From positions 1 to 17,237 of the forward strand of contig CACEKL010000016.1 of the NCBI GenBank assembly GCA_902560025.1: a DNA stretch of 17,237 nt, in the 5' to 3' direction. Below are positions 1 through 8,132 of the stretch, one piece after another (position 1 is the first letter of the stretch; the number at the start of each line of letters is the position of its first letter). The notes below the pieces were generated by a model. It was not told the origin of the DNA, ran no database searches, and worked only from the letters and a program-made list of their open reading frames with translations. The stretch is from an uncultured Bacteroidota bacterium (GTDB lineage: Bacteria; Bacteroidota; Bacteroidia; Flavobacteriales; Flavobacteriaceae). The position numbers were made by a program, and so were the translations under genes.

Positions 1-1
1 T

Positions 2-724
2 AGAGAGTATGAAGCAGAGATAATTGGTTTTGATGAAGTCAATGATATTGCTGTTCTAAAAATAGAGTCAGATTCTAATCTAGATTATATTTTCTTTGGC
101 GATTCAGATTCAACCCTAATTGGAGAATGGGTTTTAGCAGTTGGAAATCCATATAACCTAAATTCTACTGTAACTGCCGGTATTATAAGTTCAAAGTCTA
201 GAGACTTGAATGAATTTGACCAAAAGAATCAGTCATTTATTCAAACAGATGCTGCGGTTAACTTTGGAAATAGTGGAGGTGCCCTTGTAAATATTCAAGG
301 AGAATTAATTGGAATAAACACTCTTATTCAATCAATGACCGGTGGATATGTTGGATATTCATTTGCGGTCCCTAGCAATACAGTAAGAAAGATATTTGAA
401 GATATTTTAGAGTACGGTGATGTGCAAAAGGGTCTACTTGGTGTTAGAGGGGTTGCTTTAAGATCTTCTTATTCTAAGCAACTTAATTTAGAAGAAACAG
501 AAGGATTCTATATTGATGTTATTGAGCCTGGATTTGGAGCTGATAACGCTGGACTTCAAAAAGGTGATATTATTAAATCGATAGATGATGTCAAGATTAA
601 TAGGTTTTCTGATTTATCAGGCTATTTGTCATCTAAAAGACCTGGAGATAAAGTTAAAGTCAGGTATATAAGAGATAAAGAGCTTATTACTGCTTCTGTA
701 ACTCTTAAGAAAAGTTCTAACTAA
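2..724 (+). CDS. HtrA/Deg-family periplasmic serine protease, C-terminal part (5' end outside window)
   Basis: The reading frame is open from base 2, so the gene starts upstream of the window; 240 residues are visible. The visible part begins near the catalytic Asp (NDIAVLKIE, visible residue 15). It continues through GEWVLAVGNPYNLNSTVTAG to the nucleophile loop VNFGNSGGALV (Ser at visible residue 91), followed by GYSFAVPSN. One PDZ domain follows (about visible residues 145-236: GLLGV, GFYIDVIEPGFGADNAGLQKGDII), and then the protein stops. The catalytic His lies outside the window. Proteins of this family degrade or refold damaged envelope proteins in the periplasm. Most flavobacterial DegQ-type members continue into a second PDZ domain, so this is a short, DegS-like form. 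The nucleophile loop has Phe where Pro is usual (VNPGNSGG). The TAA stop shares one base with the trmD start, so the two are probably co-transcribed. Family assignment is secure; the exact Deg type is not. Confidence 0.93.
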   Translation, partial: REYEAEIIGFDEVNDIAVLKIESDSNLDYIFFGDSDSTLIGEWVLAVGNPYNLNSTVTAGIISSKSRDLNEFDQKNQSFIQTDAAVNFGNSGGALVNIQGELIGINTLIQSMTGGYVGYSFAVPSNTVRKIFEDILEYGDVQKGLLGVRGVALRSSYSKQLNLEETEGFYIDVIEPGFGADNAGLQKGDIIKSIDDVKINRFSDLSGYLSSKRPGDKVKVRYIRDKELITASVTLKKSSN

Positions 725-1401
725 TGAGAATAGATGTACTTACCCTATTCCCTGATGTATTTGATAATTTAAACTCCTTCTCCATTATTAAAAAAGCTAT
801 TGACTCTAAGAAAGTAGAAGTTAATACTCATAACTTAAGAGATTATGCTGACAACTCAAGAAAAGTTGATGATTATCCATACGGTGGTTTCCCAGGAATG
901 GTTATAAAAATTGAACCCATAGATAATTGCATAGAGTATTTAAAGAAAAAAAACAATTATGATGAAATAATTTATTTGACTCCAGATGGAGGGTTATTAG
1001 ATCAGAAAGAATCAAATTATCTATCAACTCTAAAAAATATTATTGTTATCTGTGGACATTATAAAGGGATTGATCATAGGGTTAGAGAATATATTGTGAC
1101 CAAAGAAATATCCATTGGAAATTATGTCATTTCAGGAGGCGAACTACCTGCTGCAGTTCTTTGTGACTCTATAATTAGACTTTTACCTGGGATTATTGGT
1201 GATGAATCCTCAGCACTTTCAGATACTTTTCAAGATAATTTAATAGCAGCACCTATATACACTAGACCTGAAGTTTACAAAGGTTTTGAAGTGCCTAAAG
1301 TTCTTTTATCAGGAAATCAAAGTGAAATACAAAAATGGAATGATGAGAAATCTTTGGAAAGAACAAAATTACTTAGGCCAAATCTTTTTGATAATGAATA
1401 A
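724..1401 (+). CDS. trmD: tRNA (guanine37-N1)-methyltransferase TrmD
   Basis: This enzyme methylates G37 next to the anticodon, using S-adenosylmethionine, and so prevents +1 frameshifting. At 225 residues it has the normal family length. The SPOUT trefoil-knot signatures are present: LTPDGGLLDQ (about 85-94), CGHYKGIDHRVREY (about 110-123), and the knot loop EISIGNYVISGGELPA (about 128-143). The RLLPG segment and the TFQDNL / YTRPEV region, which carries the conserved catalytic Asp, follow. The usual PYGGGPGM motif reads PYGGFPGM here (residues 52-59), a Gly-to-Phe change. The ATG overlaps the stop of the Deg protease by one base, which suggests translational coupling. rpsP and rimM, which often accompany trmD in other bacteria, are not in view. 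The gene directly precedes rplS, the usual order. Confidence 0.97.
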   Translation: MRIDVLTLFPDVFDNLNSFSIIKKAIDSKKVEVNTHNLRDYADNSRKVDDYPYGGFPGMVIKIEPIDNCIEYLKKKNNYDEIIYLTPDGGLLDQKESNYLSTLKNIIVICGHYKGIDHRVREYIVTKEISIGNYVISGGELPAAVLCDSIIRLLPGIIGDESSALSDTFQDNLIAAPIYTRPEVYKGFEVPKVLLSGNQSEIQKWNDEKSLERTKLLRPNLFDNE

Positions 1402-1416
1402 AAAGGTTTATTTTTG
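1387..1416 (+). promoter_or_regulatory. Probable Bacteroidota sigma-A promoter of rplS
   Basis: TTTG (1387-1390), an 18-base spacer, and TATTTTTG (1409-1416) match the Bacteroidota consensus TTTG-N19-TAnnTTTG, with a spacer one base short. The element lies across the last codons of trmD, 40 bases before the rplS start. Transcription would start around 1420, directly at the hairpin listed next. It would let rplS and the genes behind it be expressed apart from the protease and trmD. Confidence 0.5.
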
Positions 1417-1420
1417 CACG

Positions 1421-1440
1421 GATTTGATCTAAGTCAAATC
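1421..1440 (+). promoter_or_regulatory. Perfect 7-bp inverted repeat in the rplS leader
   Basis: GATTTGA (1421-1427) and TCAAATC (1434-1440) are perfect inverted repeats around the six-base loop TCTAAG. The repeat lies between trmD and rplS and ends 17 bases before the rplS ATG. No T-run follows it on the plus strand, so it does not look like an intrinsic terminator. Placed at the predicted 5' end of the rplS mRNA, it could be a stabilising hairpin, an L19 autoregulatory leader, or a DNA operator. The sequence does not decide between these. Confidence 0.5.
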
Positions 1441-1457
1441 ATAAATAAATTATTTCA

Positions 1458-1802
1458 ATGGATTCTGTAGTTAATTTAGTTCAAGAAAAGCTTATCAATA
1501 AAAATGATTTTCCATCATTTTCTTCTGGTGATACAATCACCGTATTTTATGAAATTAGAGAAGGTGATAAAGTAAGAACCCAGTCTTTCAAAGGTGTAGT
1601 AATTCAAATTAAAGGTAGAGGTCAATCAAAAACTTTTACAATAAGAAAGATGTCTGGAACAGTTGGTGTTGAAAGAATTTTTCCAATTAACATGCCTGCT
1701 TTAAAGAAAATTGAGGTTAATAAGAAAGGTAAAGTTAGACAATCAAGAATTTATTACTTCAGAGAATTAAGAGGAAAGAAAGCTAGGATTAAAGAAGTAT
1801 AA
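1458..1802 (+). CDS. rplS: 50S ribosomal protein L19 (bL19)
   Basis: bL19 lies at the 30S-50S interface of the ribosome. The 114-residue product has the family core: [16 protein letters not shown] (about 23-38), the [13 protein letters not shown] strand (about 43-55), [17 protein letters not shown] (about 60-76), and a basic C-terminal tail with [17 protein letters not shown]. Length is normal. The start ATG follows an AT-rich leader without a Shine-Dalgarno sequence, as is common in this phylum. The gene stands after trmD, as in most bacteria, and probably has its own promoter (1387-1416). icd begins five bases after its stop, so L19 and isocitrate dehydrogenase are likely on one transcript. 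Confidence 0.98.
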   Translation: MDSVVNLVQEKLINKNDFPSFSSGDTITVFYEIREGDKVRTQSFKGVVIQIKGRGQSKTFTIRKMSGTVGVERIFPINMPALKKIEVNKKGKVRQSRIYYFRELRGKKARIKEV

Positions 1803-1807
1803 ATCTT

Positions 1808-3040
1808 ATGTCAAAAATTAAGGTAGCCAATCCCATAGTCGAGATAGATGGAGATGAAATGGCTAGAATCATCTGGAAATTCATAAAAGAAAAACTTATT
1901 CTAGACTATCTAGATCTTGATATAGTATATTATGATCTAGGAATTGAGTCAAGGGATAAAACTGATGACCAAATTACAATTGATGCTGCTAATGCTATTA
2001 AAAAGTATAATGTTGGCATAAAATGTGCTACAATAACACCAGATGAGCAAAGGGTTGAAGAGTTTTCTTTATCAAGAATGTACAAGTCTCCAAATGGAAC
2101 AATTAGAAACATTGTTGGAGGTACTGTTTTTAGAGAGCCTATTATATGTAGATCCATCCCGAGATATGTTCAAGGTTGGTCAAGACCAATATGTATAGGT
2201 AGGCATGCATTTGGTGACCAATATAGAGCTACTGATGTAATTACTCATGGACCTGGAAAACTTGAAATGAAATTTACTCCTAAAGATGGTGGAGAATCAA
2301 CAACATGGGAAGTATATAATTTTGAAGAGGATGGAATTGCAATGTCAATGTATAATATTGATTCATCAATTTATGGATTTGCTAGATCATGTATGAATAT
2401 GGCACTTACCAAGAGATGGCCTCTATACCTATCTACAAAAAATACCATACTTAAAGCTTATGATGGTAGATTTAAAGATATTTTTCAGGAGGTATACGAT
2501 AAGGAATTTAAAGATAGATTTGAGAAAGAAAATATAACTTATGAGCATAGACTAATTGATGATATGGTAGCTGCTGCTATTAAATGGAAAGGAGGATTTG
2601 TATGGGCTTGTAAGAATTATGATGGTGATGTCCAGTCAGATGTAGTTGCTCAAGGTTTTGGATCACTTGGTTTAATGACCTCTACATTAGTAACACCTGA
2701 CGGGAAAACACTTGAAGCAGAAGCTGCTCATGGAACAGTAACAAGACACTTTAGAAGACATCAGAAAGGTGAACAAACATCGACAAATCCAATAGCTTCA
2801 ATATTTGCTTGGACAAGAGGTTTAATGCATAGAGGTAAGCTTGATAATAATGAAAAACTTATTAATTTCTGTAAAACTTTAGAGGAGGTTTGTATTGAAA
2901 CAGTTGAGGATGGGAAGATGACTAAAGATCTTGCTTTATTAGTTTTTAGAGACGATTTGGTTGACTCTAATTTTCTTACAACACAAGAATTTTTAGATGA
3001 ATTAAAAAGTAATCTGGATAAAAAATTAGCTATTCAATAA
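1808..3040 (+). CDS. icd: NADP-dependent isocitrate dehydrogenase (eukaryote-like homodimeric type)
   Basis: The enzyme oxidatively decarboxylates isocitrate to 2-oxoglutarate in the TCA cycle, making NADPH. At 410 residues it matches the dimeric IDH class that includes human IDH1, rather than the E. coli Icd class. The substrate-binding block is intact: KSPNGTIRN (Arg100), Arg109 in TVFRE, and Arg132 in [15 protein letters not shown]. These fall at the same numbers as the human enzyme. The catalytic Lys sits in LYLSTKNT (Lys211), and the metal-binding aspartates in YDGDVQSD (Asp274, Asp278). [12 protein letters not shown] and [16 protein letters not shown] complete the cofactor region. The stop codon shares one base with the murQ start. 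No defects are seen. Confidence 0.97.
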   Translation: MSKIKVANPIVEIDGDEMARIIWKFIKEKLILDYLDLDIVYYDLGIESRDKTDDQITIDAANAIKKYNVGIKCATITPDEQRVEEFSLSRMYKSPNGTIRNIVGGTVFREPIICRSIPRYVQGWSRPICIGRHAFGDQYRATDVITHGPGKLEMKFTPKDGGESTTWEVYNFEEDGIAMSMYNIDSSIYGFARSCMNMALTKRWPLYLSTKNTILKAYDGRFKDIFQEVYDKEFKDRFEKENITYEHRLIDDMVAAAIKWKGGFVWACKNYDGDVQSDVVAQGFGSLGLMTSTLVTPDGKTLEAEAAHGTVTRHFRRHQKGEQTSTNPIASIFAWTRGLMHRGKLDNNEKLINFCKTLEEVCIETVEDGKMTKDLALLVFRDDLVDSNFLTTQEFLDELKSNLDKKLAIQ

Positions 3041-3855
3041 TGAAATTTATTAAAGTAACTGAACAAGAATCAAATCATAAAGATTTAGAAAAAAAATCTG
3101 TAATTGAGCTTGTAAATGCAATGCATGAAGAAGATAATAATGCATTAAAAGCAGTTAACAAGGTTTTACCAAAAATTTCTGAACTTATTGAGGCCATTGC
3201 ACCAAAGATTGAAAAAGGAGGAAGATTATTTTACATTGGAGCTGGAACTAGTGGCAGATTAGGTGTTTTAGATGCTTCAGAGTGTCCCCCAACATTTGGG
3301 ACTCCTCCAGAAAAAGTTGTTGGACTAGTAGCTGGTGGTATTCCTGCCTTATATAGCTCAATCGAGATTGCTGAAGATGACATGAGCCAAGCATGGAAAG
3401 ATTTATCTGAACATAAAGTTAATTCTGATGATTTTGTTATTGGAATTGCAGCATCAGGAACTACTCCTTATGTTGTTGGTGGTCTTAAGGATTGTCAAGA
3501 AAATAATATTTCTACTGCATGTATTGTATGCAATGAAAACTCTCCTTTATCTGAATATGCAGATTTTAAAATTGAAGTTATAGTTGGTCCAGAGTTTTTA
3601 ACTGGAAGCTCTAGATTGAAAGCTGGAACTGCACAAAAATTAATATTGAATATGATATCCACTATCTCAATGATTTTAGATGGTCATGTTAGAGGCAATA
3701 AAATGATTGACATGCAGATGTCAAACGCTAAGCTTAATAAACGTGCTAGAAGAATTCTTATGGAAGAATTAGGTGTGGATGAAGCTAAAGCTGATGAATT
3801 AATTTTGAAACACAAAAGTATTCGTTTAGCAATAGATAACTTTAATAATGAATAA
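3040..3855 (+). CDS. murQ: N-acetylmuramic acid 6-phosphate etherase MurQ
   Basis: MurQ cleaves the lactyl ether of MurNAc-6-phosphate to give GlcNAc-6-phosphate and D-lactate, a cytoplasmic step of peptidoglycan recycling. The product is 271 residues, one SIS (sugar isomerase) domain. The signature GAGTSGRLGVLDASECPPTF is at residues 67-86, with the conserved Glu81. GIAASGTTPYVVGGL forms the second sugar-phosphate loop (about 136-150), and the SRLKAGTAQKLILNM helix lies near residue 190. Only a short helical tail follows, so it is somewhat shorter than the roughly 300-residue enterobacterial protein. The ATG overlaps the icd stop by one base, and the gene runs 8 bases into the next small gene. 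No anmK or MurNAc transporter is visible nearby. Confidence 0.96.
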   Translation: MKFIKVTEQESNHKDLEKKSVIELVNAMHEEDNNALKAVNKVLPKISELIEAIAPKIEKGGRLFYIGAGTSGRLGVLDASECPPTFGTPPEKVVGLVAGGIPALYSSIEIAEDDMSQAWKDLSEHKVNSDDFVIGIAASGTTPYVVGGLKDCQENNISTACIVCNENSPLSEYADFKIEVIVGPEFLTGSSRLKAGTAQKLILNMISTISMILDGHVRGNKMIDMQMSNAKLNKRARRILMEELGVDEAKADELILKHKSIRLAIDNFNNE

Positions 3856-4075
3856 ATTCCTAAAAAAAGGCTTTATTCAAGTTTTTACAGGTATTTCGCT
3901 TTGCTTTATTGGACCTGTACTAGTTTCTCAAGCATTTAATAATCAAGATCACCCCCTTTTTATTGTTGTCCTTGTAATTGGTGTCATTCTTCTTGTTTTA
4001 GCTATTTATTTCGGGTACAGAGGAATAAGTAATATATTAAATGGAACTTTAGGGCCAAAGAATAAATTAAATTGA
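3848..4075 (+). CDS. Small two-helix membrane protein, probably DUF6095-like
   Basis: This 75-residue protein has two predicted membrane helices (about 9-28 and 37-60) separated by a short polar loop (NNQDHP), and a short basic C-terminus. It overlaps the end of murQ by 8 bases and lies in the same transcription unit. From memory, flavobacterial genomes often carry a protein of this size and pattern directly behind murQ (DUF6095 family), with the similar segment FIGPxxxxxAFxNQ. I cannot run the search that would confirm this. No enzymatic motif is present. A role tied to cell-wall recycling is only suggested by position. Confidence 0.8.
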   Translation: MNKFLKKGFIQVFTGISLCFIGPVLVSQAFNNQDHPLFIVVLVIGVILLVLAIYFGYRGISNILNGTLGPKNKLN

Positions 4076-4077
4076 AT

Positions 4078-4085
4078 TATTTTTG
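4078..4085 (+). promoter_or_regulatory. Possible -7 element upstream of thrS
   Basis: TATTTTTG matches TAnnTTTG and sits 17 bases before the thrS ATG, in the only gap between the small membrane gene and thrS. No TTTG is found at the expected upstream distance (the site reads CCAA), so only half of the promoter consensus is met. Confidence 0.3.
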
Positions 4086-4102
4086 AAAGTTGATACTATA
4101 CA

Positions 4103-6052
4103 ATGATTAATATAAGTTTTCCAGATAAATCAGTAAAAAAGTTTGAAAAAGGAACTAAAGTTATTGATGTAGCTAAAAGCATAAGTGAAGGATTAGCTAG
4201 AAAAGTTATATCTGCATCATATAATGATGAAATAGTTGAAACAGAATCACCAATTAACGAGGATGGTTCAATCAAATTTTTCACATGGGATGATAATGAA
4301 GGTAAACAAGCCTTTTGGCATTCGTCTGCACATATTCTGGCTCAAACAATTAAATCTTTTTATCCTAAGTCTAAGCTTACCATAGGTCCTTCAATTGAAA
4401 ATGGATTCTATTATGACGTTGATTTTGGCGATGATATTTTTTCTGAAAAAGATTTTGGAAGAATTGAATCAAAATTTTTAGAGCTAGCAAGAGAGGATAA
4501 TAGTTTCATCATGAAATCTGTATCAAAAAAAGAAGCGTTAGATTTCTATAAGTTAGAGAATAATGAATATAAAGTTGAATTAATTGAGGGTCTTGAGGAT
4601 GGATCAATTACATTTTGTGATCATTCTAATTTCTCAGATTTGTGTAAAGGAGGGCATATTCCTTCAACTGGAATAGTTAAAGCAGTTAAACTTCGTAATG
4701 TTGCTGGAGCCTACTGGCGAGGAGATGAAAAAAATAATCAGTTGACAAGAGTTTACGGAATATCTTTCCCAAAACAAAAACTTCTAACTGAATATCTTGA
4801 ACTTGTTGAGAAGGCTAAAGAAAGAGATCACAGAAAACTAGGTAAGGAATTAGAGCTATTCACTTTTTCAAAAAAGGTTGGTCAAGGATTACCTCTTTGG
4901 CTGCCTAAAGGTACAGAGTTGAGAGATAGACTTCAGAGCTTTCTCGAAGACGCTCAAAGAAGAGCTGGATACAAAAAAGTAATGTCACCTCATATAGGTT
5001 CAAAAGAATTATATATTACTTCAGGGCATTATGAAAAATATGGTGAAGACAGTTTTCAACCTATACTTACTCCGAATGATAGTGAAATATTTATGCTTAG
5101 ACCAATGAATTGCCCACATCATTGTGAAATATTTAATTCTAAACCACTTAGTTACAGAGATTTACCTTATAGGATGGCAGAATTTGGAACAGTATACAGA
5201 TATGAACAGAGCGGAGAATTACATGGATTAAGCAGAGTGAGAGGATTTACTGTTGATGATGCCCATATTTTTTGTACAACTGACCAGGTTGATTCAGAAT
5301 TTAAGAACACTATTGATTTAGTTTTATATGTATTTAAATCTTTAGGGTTCAGTGATTTTTATGCTCAAGTCTCATTAAGAGATCCAGATAATCCAGAAAA
5401 ATATATAGGATCAGATGAAAACTGGGAAATTGCTGAACAAGCAATTTTAAATTCAGCAAAAGAAAAGGATTTAAATTATAAAGTTGAATATGGAGAAGCC
5501 GCTTTTTATGGACCTAAGCTTGATTTTATGGTTAAAGATGCACTTGGTAGAAGTTGGCAACTAGGTACTATACAGGTAGATTATAATCTACCTGAAAGAT
5601 TCGACCTAACATATAAAGGTAAAAATAATGAAGATCTTAGACCCGTTATGCTTCATAGAGCACCGTTTGGTAGCATGGAAAGATTTGTTGCAATTCTTTT
5701 AGAACACACTGGAGGATTATTTCCACTATGGCTTGCAACAACTCAGGTGGAGATCCTAATTGTAAGCGAGAACTTTAAAAATTATGGCCAAAAAGTTTTA
5801 AATATCTTAGAAAATCACGAAATTCGCGCGCACTTAGATGATAGAAATGAGACTGTTGGAAAGAAAATTAGAGAATCTGAGATAAATAAGGTTCCTTTTA
5901 TGATTGTTGTTGGGGAAAATGAAGTGAAAAATGAAACAATCTCTATCAGAAGACATCATGGAGAAGATCTAGGTGAAATGAAGGTTGAAAAATTTATAGA
6001 TATAATTAAGAAAGAGATTTCAGATTGTATCCCAAAATTTAATATTAACTAA
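4103..6052 (+). CDS. thrS: Threonyl-tRNA synthetase
   Basis: Charges tRNA-Thr with threonine in the cytoplasm. The 649-residue protein has the full bacterial layout. A TGS domain comes first (about 1-62), then the second additional (editing) domain with HSSAH (His73, His77) and CKGGH (Cys181, His185), which clears mischarged Ser-tRNA. The class II catalytic core follows, with MNCPHH (Cys337, zinc ligand), [23 protein letters not shown] (zinc ligand His388), and motif 3 [12 protein letters not shown] (near 514-525). The anticodon-binding domain begins near residue 546 ([10 protein letters not shown]). The start follows an AT-rich leader. infC begins within 15 bases of the stop, giving the classical thrS-infC-rpmI-rplT order. 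Confidence 0.98.
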   Translation: MINISFPDKSVKKFEKGTKVIDVAKSISEGLARKVISASYNDEIVETESPINEDGSIKFFTWDDNEGKQAFWHSSAHILAQTIKSFYPKSKLTIGPSIENGFYYDVDFGDDIFSEKDFGRIESKFLELAREDNSFIMKSVSKKEALDFYKLENNEYKVELIEGLEDGSITFCDHSNFSDLCKGGHIPSTGIVKAVKLRNVAGAYWRGDEKNNQLTRVYGISFPKQKLLTEYLELVEKAKERDHRKLGKELELFTFSKKVGQGLPLWLPKGTELRDRLQSFLEDAQRRAGYKKVMSPHIGSKELYITSGHYEKYGEDSFQPILTPNDSEIFMLRPMNCPHHCEIFNSKPLSYRDLPYRMAEFGTVYRYEQSGELHGLSRVRGFTVDDAHIFCTTDQVDSEFKNTIDLVLYVFKSLGFSDFYAQVSLRDPDNPEKYIGSDENWEIAEQAILNSAKEKDLNYKVEYGEAAFYGPKLDFMVKDALGRSWQLGTIQVDYNLPERFDLTYKGKNNEDLRPVMLHRAPFGSMERFVAILLEHTGGLFPLWLATTQVEILIVSENFKNYGQKVLNILENHEIRAHLDDRNETVGKKIRESEINKVPFMIVVGENEVKNETISIRRHHGEDLGEMKVEKFIDIIKKEISDCIPKFNIN

Positions 6053-6063
6053 AAATAATTGTT

Positions 6064-6621
6064 ATAGCTATAAGAAGAAGAAAATCAAATAGGAGATTCC
6101 AAAGAGTAATTAAAGAAGATCCTCATAAAATCAACACAAAGATCACAGCATATGAAGTTAGATTAGTTGGTGATAACGTAGATGGAGGTATATATTCTAC
6201 AAGTGAGGCCTTAAGAATCGCTAGAGATTTAGAACTAGATTTAGTAGAAATTTCTCCAAAAGCTTCTCCACCTGTATGTAAAATTCTTGAATACAAGAAA
6301 TTCTTATACGAGCAGAAAAAGAGAGATAAGGCTCTTAAATCAAAAGCAACAAAAATCGTTGTAAAAGAAATAAGATTCGGACCTCAAACAGATGAACATG
6401 ATTATCAGTTTAAAAAGAAACATGCAGAAAAATTTTTAAATGAAGGTGCAAAATTAAAAGCATTTGTATTTTTTAAAGGACGATCAATTATTTTTAAGGA
6501 ACAAGGTCAAATTTTGTTATTAAGATTAGCTCAAGACCTTGAAGAAATAGGAAAAGTAGAACAGATGCCAGAGTTAGAAGGAAAGAGGATGATTATGTAT
6601 ATAACACCAAAAAAGAATTAA
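6064..6621 (+). CDS. infC: Translation initiation factor IF-3, non-canonical start codon
   Basis: IF-3 binds the 30S subunit, keeps subunits apart and rejects wrong start codons. The frame encodes about 185 residues with the full family pattern: [18 protein letters not shown] near the N-terminus, the linker [25 protein letters not shown], the C-domain [25 protein letters not shown], and [15 protein letters not shown] near residues 140-154. There is no ATG, GTG or TTG between the in-frame stop at 6046-6048 and the conserved core. The first in-frame ATG is near the C-terminus. Possible starts are ATA (6064, giving MAIRRR), ATT (6058) or ATA (6055). ATA 6064 is listed because the flavobacterial proteins I recall begin M-A-I-R. 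The E. coli gene starts with AUU and is repressed by its own product; the same logic probably applies here. rpmI follows after 12 bases. Confidence 0.93.
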   Translation: MAIRRRKSNRRFQRVIKEDPHKINTKITAYEVRLVGDNVDGGIYSTSEALRIARDLELDLVEISPKASPPVCKILEYKKFLYEQKKRDKALKSKATKIVVKEIRFGPQTDEHDYQFKKKHAEKFLNEGAKLKAFVFFKGRSIIFKEQGQILLLRLAQDLEEIGKVEQMPELEGKRMIMYITPKKN

Positions 6622-6633
6622 AAAAGAGGAACT

Positions 6634-6831
6634 ATGCCTAAAATGAAAACAAAATCCAGCGCTAAGAAAAGGTTTAAAGTAACTGGATCAGGAAAAATTA
6701 AAAGGAAACATGCTTTTAAAAATCATATTTTGACAAAAAAGTCAAAAAAAAGAAAACTAAGGCTTACTCATTTTGGCCTAGTTCATGAAAGTGACGAAAA
6801 CAATATTAAAAGACAGTTAAGATTAAAATAA
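6634..6831 (+). CDS. rpmI: 50S ribosomal protein L35 (bL35)
   Basis: The 65-residue, very basic protein has the L35 signature at its N-terminus ([20 protein letters not shown]) followed by [25 protein letters not shown] residues, ending in RQLRLK. It is a small protein of the large ribosomal subunit. It lies between infC and rplT in the standard order. An AGAGGA run precedes the ATG by only three bases, one of the few Shine-Dalgarno-like stretches in the window, although this phylum rarely depends on one. Confidence 0.97.
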   Translation: MPKMKTKSSAKKRFKVTGSGKIKRKHAFKNHILTKKSKKRKLRLTHFGLVHESDENNIKRQLRLK

Positions 6832-6837
6832 TTAGCA

Positions 6838-7182
6838 ATGCCAAGATCAGTAAATTCAGTAGCTTCAAGGGCTAGAAGAAAAAAAATACTAAAACAAGCC
6901 AAAGGGTACTTTGGTAGAAGAAAAAATGTTTGGACAGTTGCAAAGAACGCTGTTGAAAAAGCATTACTATACGCATATAGAGACAGAAAGACAAAGAAAA
7001 GAAATTTCAAATCCTTGTGGATTATGAGAATTAATGCTGCTGCTCATCAACACGGGCTAACCTATAGTGAATTTATGTTTAAACTAAAGACTAATAACAT
7101 TTCTTTAAATAGAAAAGTTTTAGCTGATTTAGCCATGAATAATCCAAATGCTTTTGAAGCTATAGTTAAATCTCTTAAATAA
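6838..7182 (+). CDS. rplT: 50S ribosomal protein L20 (bL20)
   Basis: L20 is an early-assembly protein of the large subunit that binds 23S rRNA. The 114-residue product has the hallmark N-terminus [34 protein letters not shown] in order (residues 2-35) and the globular part with [21 protein letters not shown] (about 60-80) and [14 protein letters not shown]. It starts 6 bases after rpmI. In E. coli L20 represses this operon through an RNA structure. I see no comparable leader in the short gaps here. The 60 bases after its stop hold no convincing terminator. Confidence 0.98.
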   Translation: MPRSVNSVASRARRKKILKQAKGYFGRRKNVWTVAKNAVEKALLYAYRDRKTKKRNFKSLWIMRINAAAHQHGLTYSEFMFKLKTNNISLNRKVLADLAMNNPNAFEAIVKSLK

Positions 7183-7242
7183 GATTCCCAATTCCCATCT
7201 CAACTTTTTATTTTTTTCTAGGTCTAAAATGAAAAATATAGA

Positions 7243-7788
7243 TTGAAAGAAGGTGCTTTACTTAAATTATTAAGGAATCCTGATTCAAAAGATAAAGGAT
7301 TTAAACTTCTTGTAGATTTATATCAAGAAAAAATATATTGGATGATTAGAAAAATGGTTTTGTCTCATGATTCAGCTAATGACGTATTACAAGACACTTA
7401 TATCAGAGTTTTTAAAGGAATTGATAATTTTAAAGAAAAAAGTAAACTGAGTACTTGGATATATAGAATTGCTTATAATGAGTCAATTCGTTTTTTAAAT
7501 AAAGAATCTAAAATGAAAAAAATTGAACTAGATTCTAAAGATGATACTTATTCAAAGAAACTATTTGCAGATACATTTTTTGATGCAGATAATCTATCAC
7601 TAAAATTTCATCAAATATTGTCAGAACTTTCTATTAGGCAAAGAAATATTTTTAACATGAAATATTTTGATGAACTTAAATTTGAAGAGATAGCTAAAAT
7701 AACAGACATAAATATTAATACTGTTAAGTCAGTATACTATTCAGTAGAAAAAAAAATAAAAAAAGAAATAAATGAATCATCACTATAA
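7243..7788 (+). CDS. ECF (sigma-70 family) RNA polymerase sigma factor
   Basis: A 181-residue extracytoplasmic-function sigma factor. Region 2 lies at about residues 22-90: YQEKIYWMIRKMVLSHDSANDVLQDTYIRVFKGIDNF, then STWIYRIAYNESIRFLNK for promoter melting. Region 4 lies at about 122-178: ILSELSIRQRNIFNMKYFDELKFEEIAKITDININTVKSVYYSVEKKIKK, a helix-turn-helix that reads the -35 element. Region 1 and the long region 3 are missing, as in all ECF factors. The start is TTG at 7243. The frame is closed by a stop at 7225-7227 and the next Met is residue 34, so ATG is not an option. A five-codon mini-ORF (7229-7246) overlaps the TTG. The gene overlaps the next one by 17 bases, as sigma/anti-sigma pairs often do. 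Confidence 0.92.
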   Translation: MKEGALLKLLRNPDSKDKGFKLLVDLYQEKIYWMIRKMVLSHDSANDVLQDTYIRVFKGIDNFKEKSKLSTWIYRIAYNESIRFLNKESKMKKIELDSKDDTYSKKLFADTFFDADNLSLKFHQILSELSIRQRNIFNMKYFDELKFEEIAKITDININTVKSVYYSVEKKIKKEINESSL

Positions 7789-8101
7789 AAAGTTGGGGCT
7801 CAGAACTCCTAAAGATTATTTTAAAAAATCTAAAGAAGAAATTTTAGACAAAATTAATCTTAAAGAGGAGCAGTTGACTAAAAATTATAACTTCAGCTAT
7901 TATTATCTATCAATAGCTGCTGTATTTATTGGAATATTGATTTTTTATACTATTCCATTTAATAATGAAAATTTAACAGAATTTGATACAAACTCTCCAA
8001 TAATATCTACACTAATTTCAGGTGAAGAAATTACTGATGAATACATAATTGAGTTTTATTCAGAATCTGTAGTTTTAAATGAAATTAATCTTGGTAATTA
8101 A
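7772..8101 (+). CDS. Single-pass membrane protein, probable anti-sigma factor for the ECF sigma factor
   Basis: The 109-residue protein has a basic cytoplasmic N-terminal part (1-43), one membrane helix (about 44-62, YYYLSIAAVFIGILIFYTIPF), and an acidic periplasmic tail (63-109, ending EEITDEYIIEFYSESVVLNEINLGN). The N-terminal TPKDYFKKSKEEILDKI resembles the TPxxYF...I segment that I recall in proteins encoded behind ECF factors in Flavobacteriia. It starts inside the sigma gene (17-base overlap), pointing to translational coupling and near-equal synthesis. No zinc-binding anti-sigma (HxxxCxxC) motif is present. The anti-sigma role is inferred from topology and position only. It is otherwise a hypothetical protein. 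Confidence 0.72.
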   Translation: MNHHYKKLGLRTPKDYFKKSKEEILDKINLKEEQLTKNYNFSYYYLSIAAVFIGILIFYTIPFNNENLTEFDTNSPIISTLISGEEITDEYIIEFYSESVVLNEINLGN

Positions 8102-8132
8102 ACTATTTAGAAATTTTTGTTTCAAAGTGAAT

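Noticed and set aside
7184..7197. Tandem duplication of the heptamer ATTCCCA after rplT
   Set aside because: Two copies only, with no partner elsewhere in the window and no structure; too little to call a repeat element.
8079..8132. Upstream extension of the repeat-protein gene to an earlier ATG overlapping the anti-sigma gene
   Set aside because: It would add 18 residues before the signal peptide; the ATG at 8133 gives a normal secreted protein.
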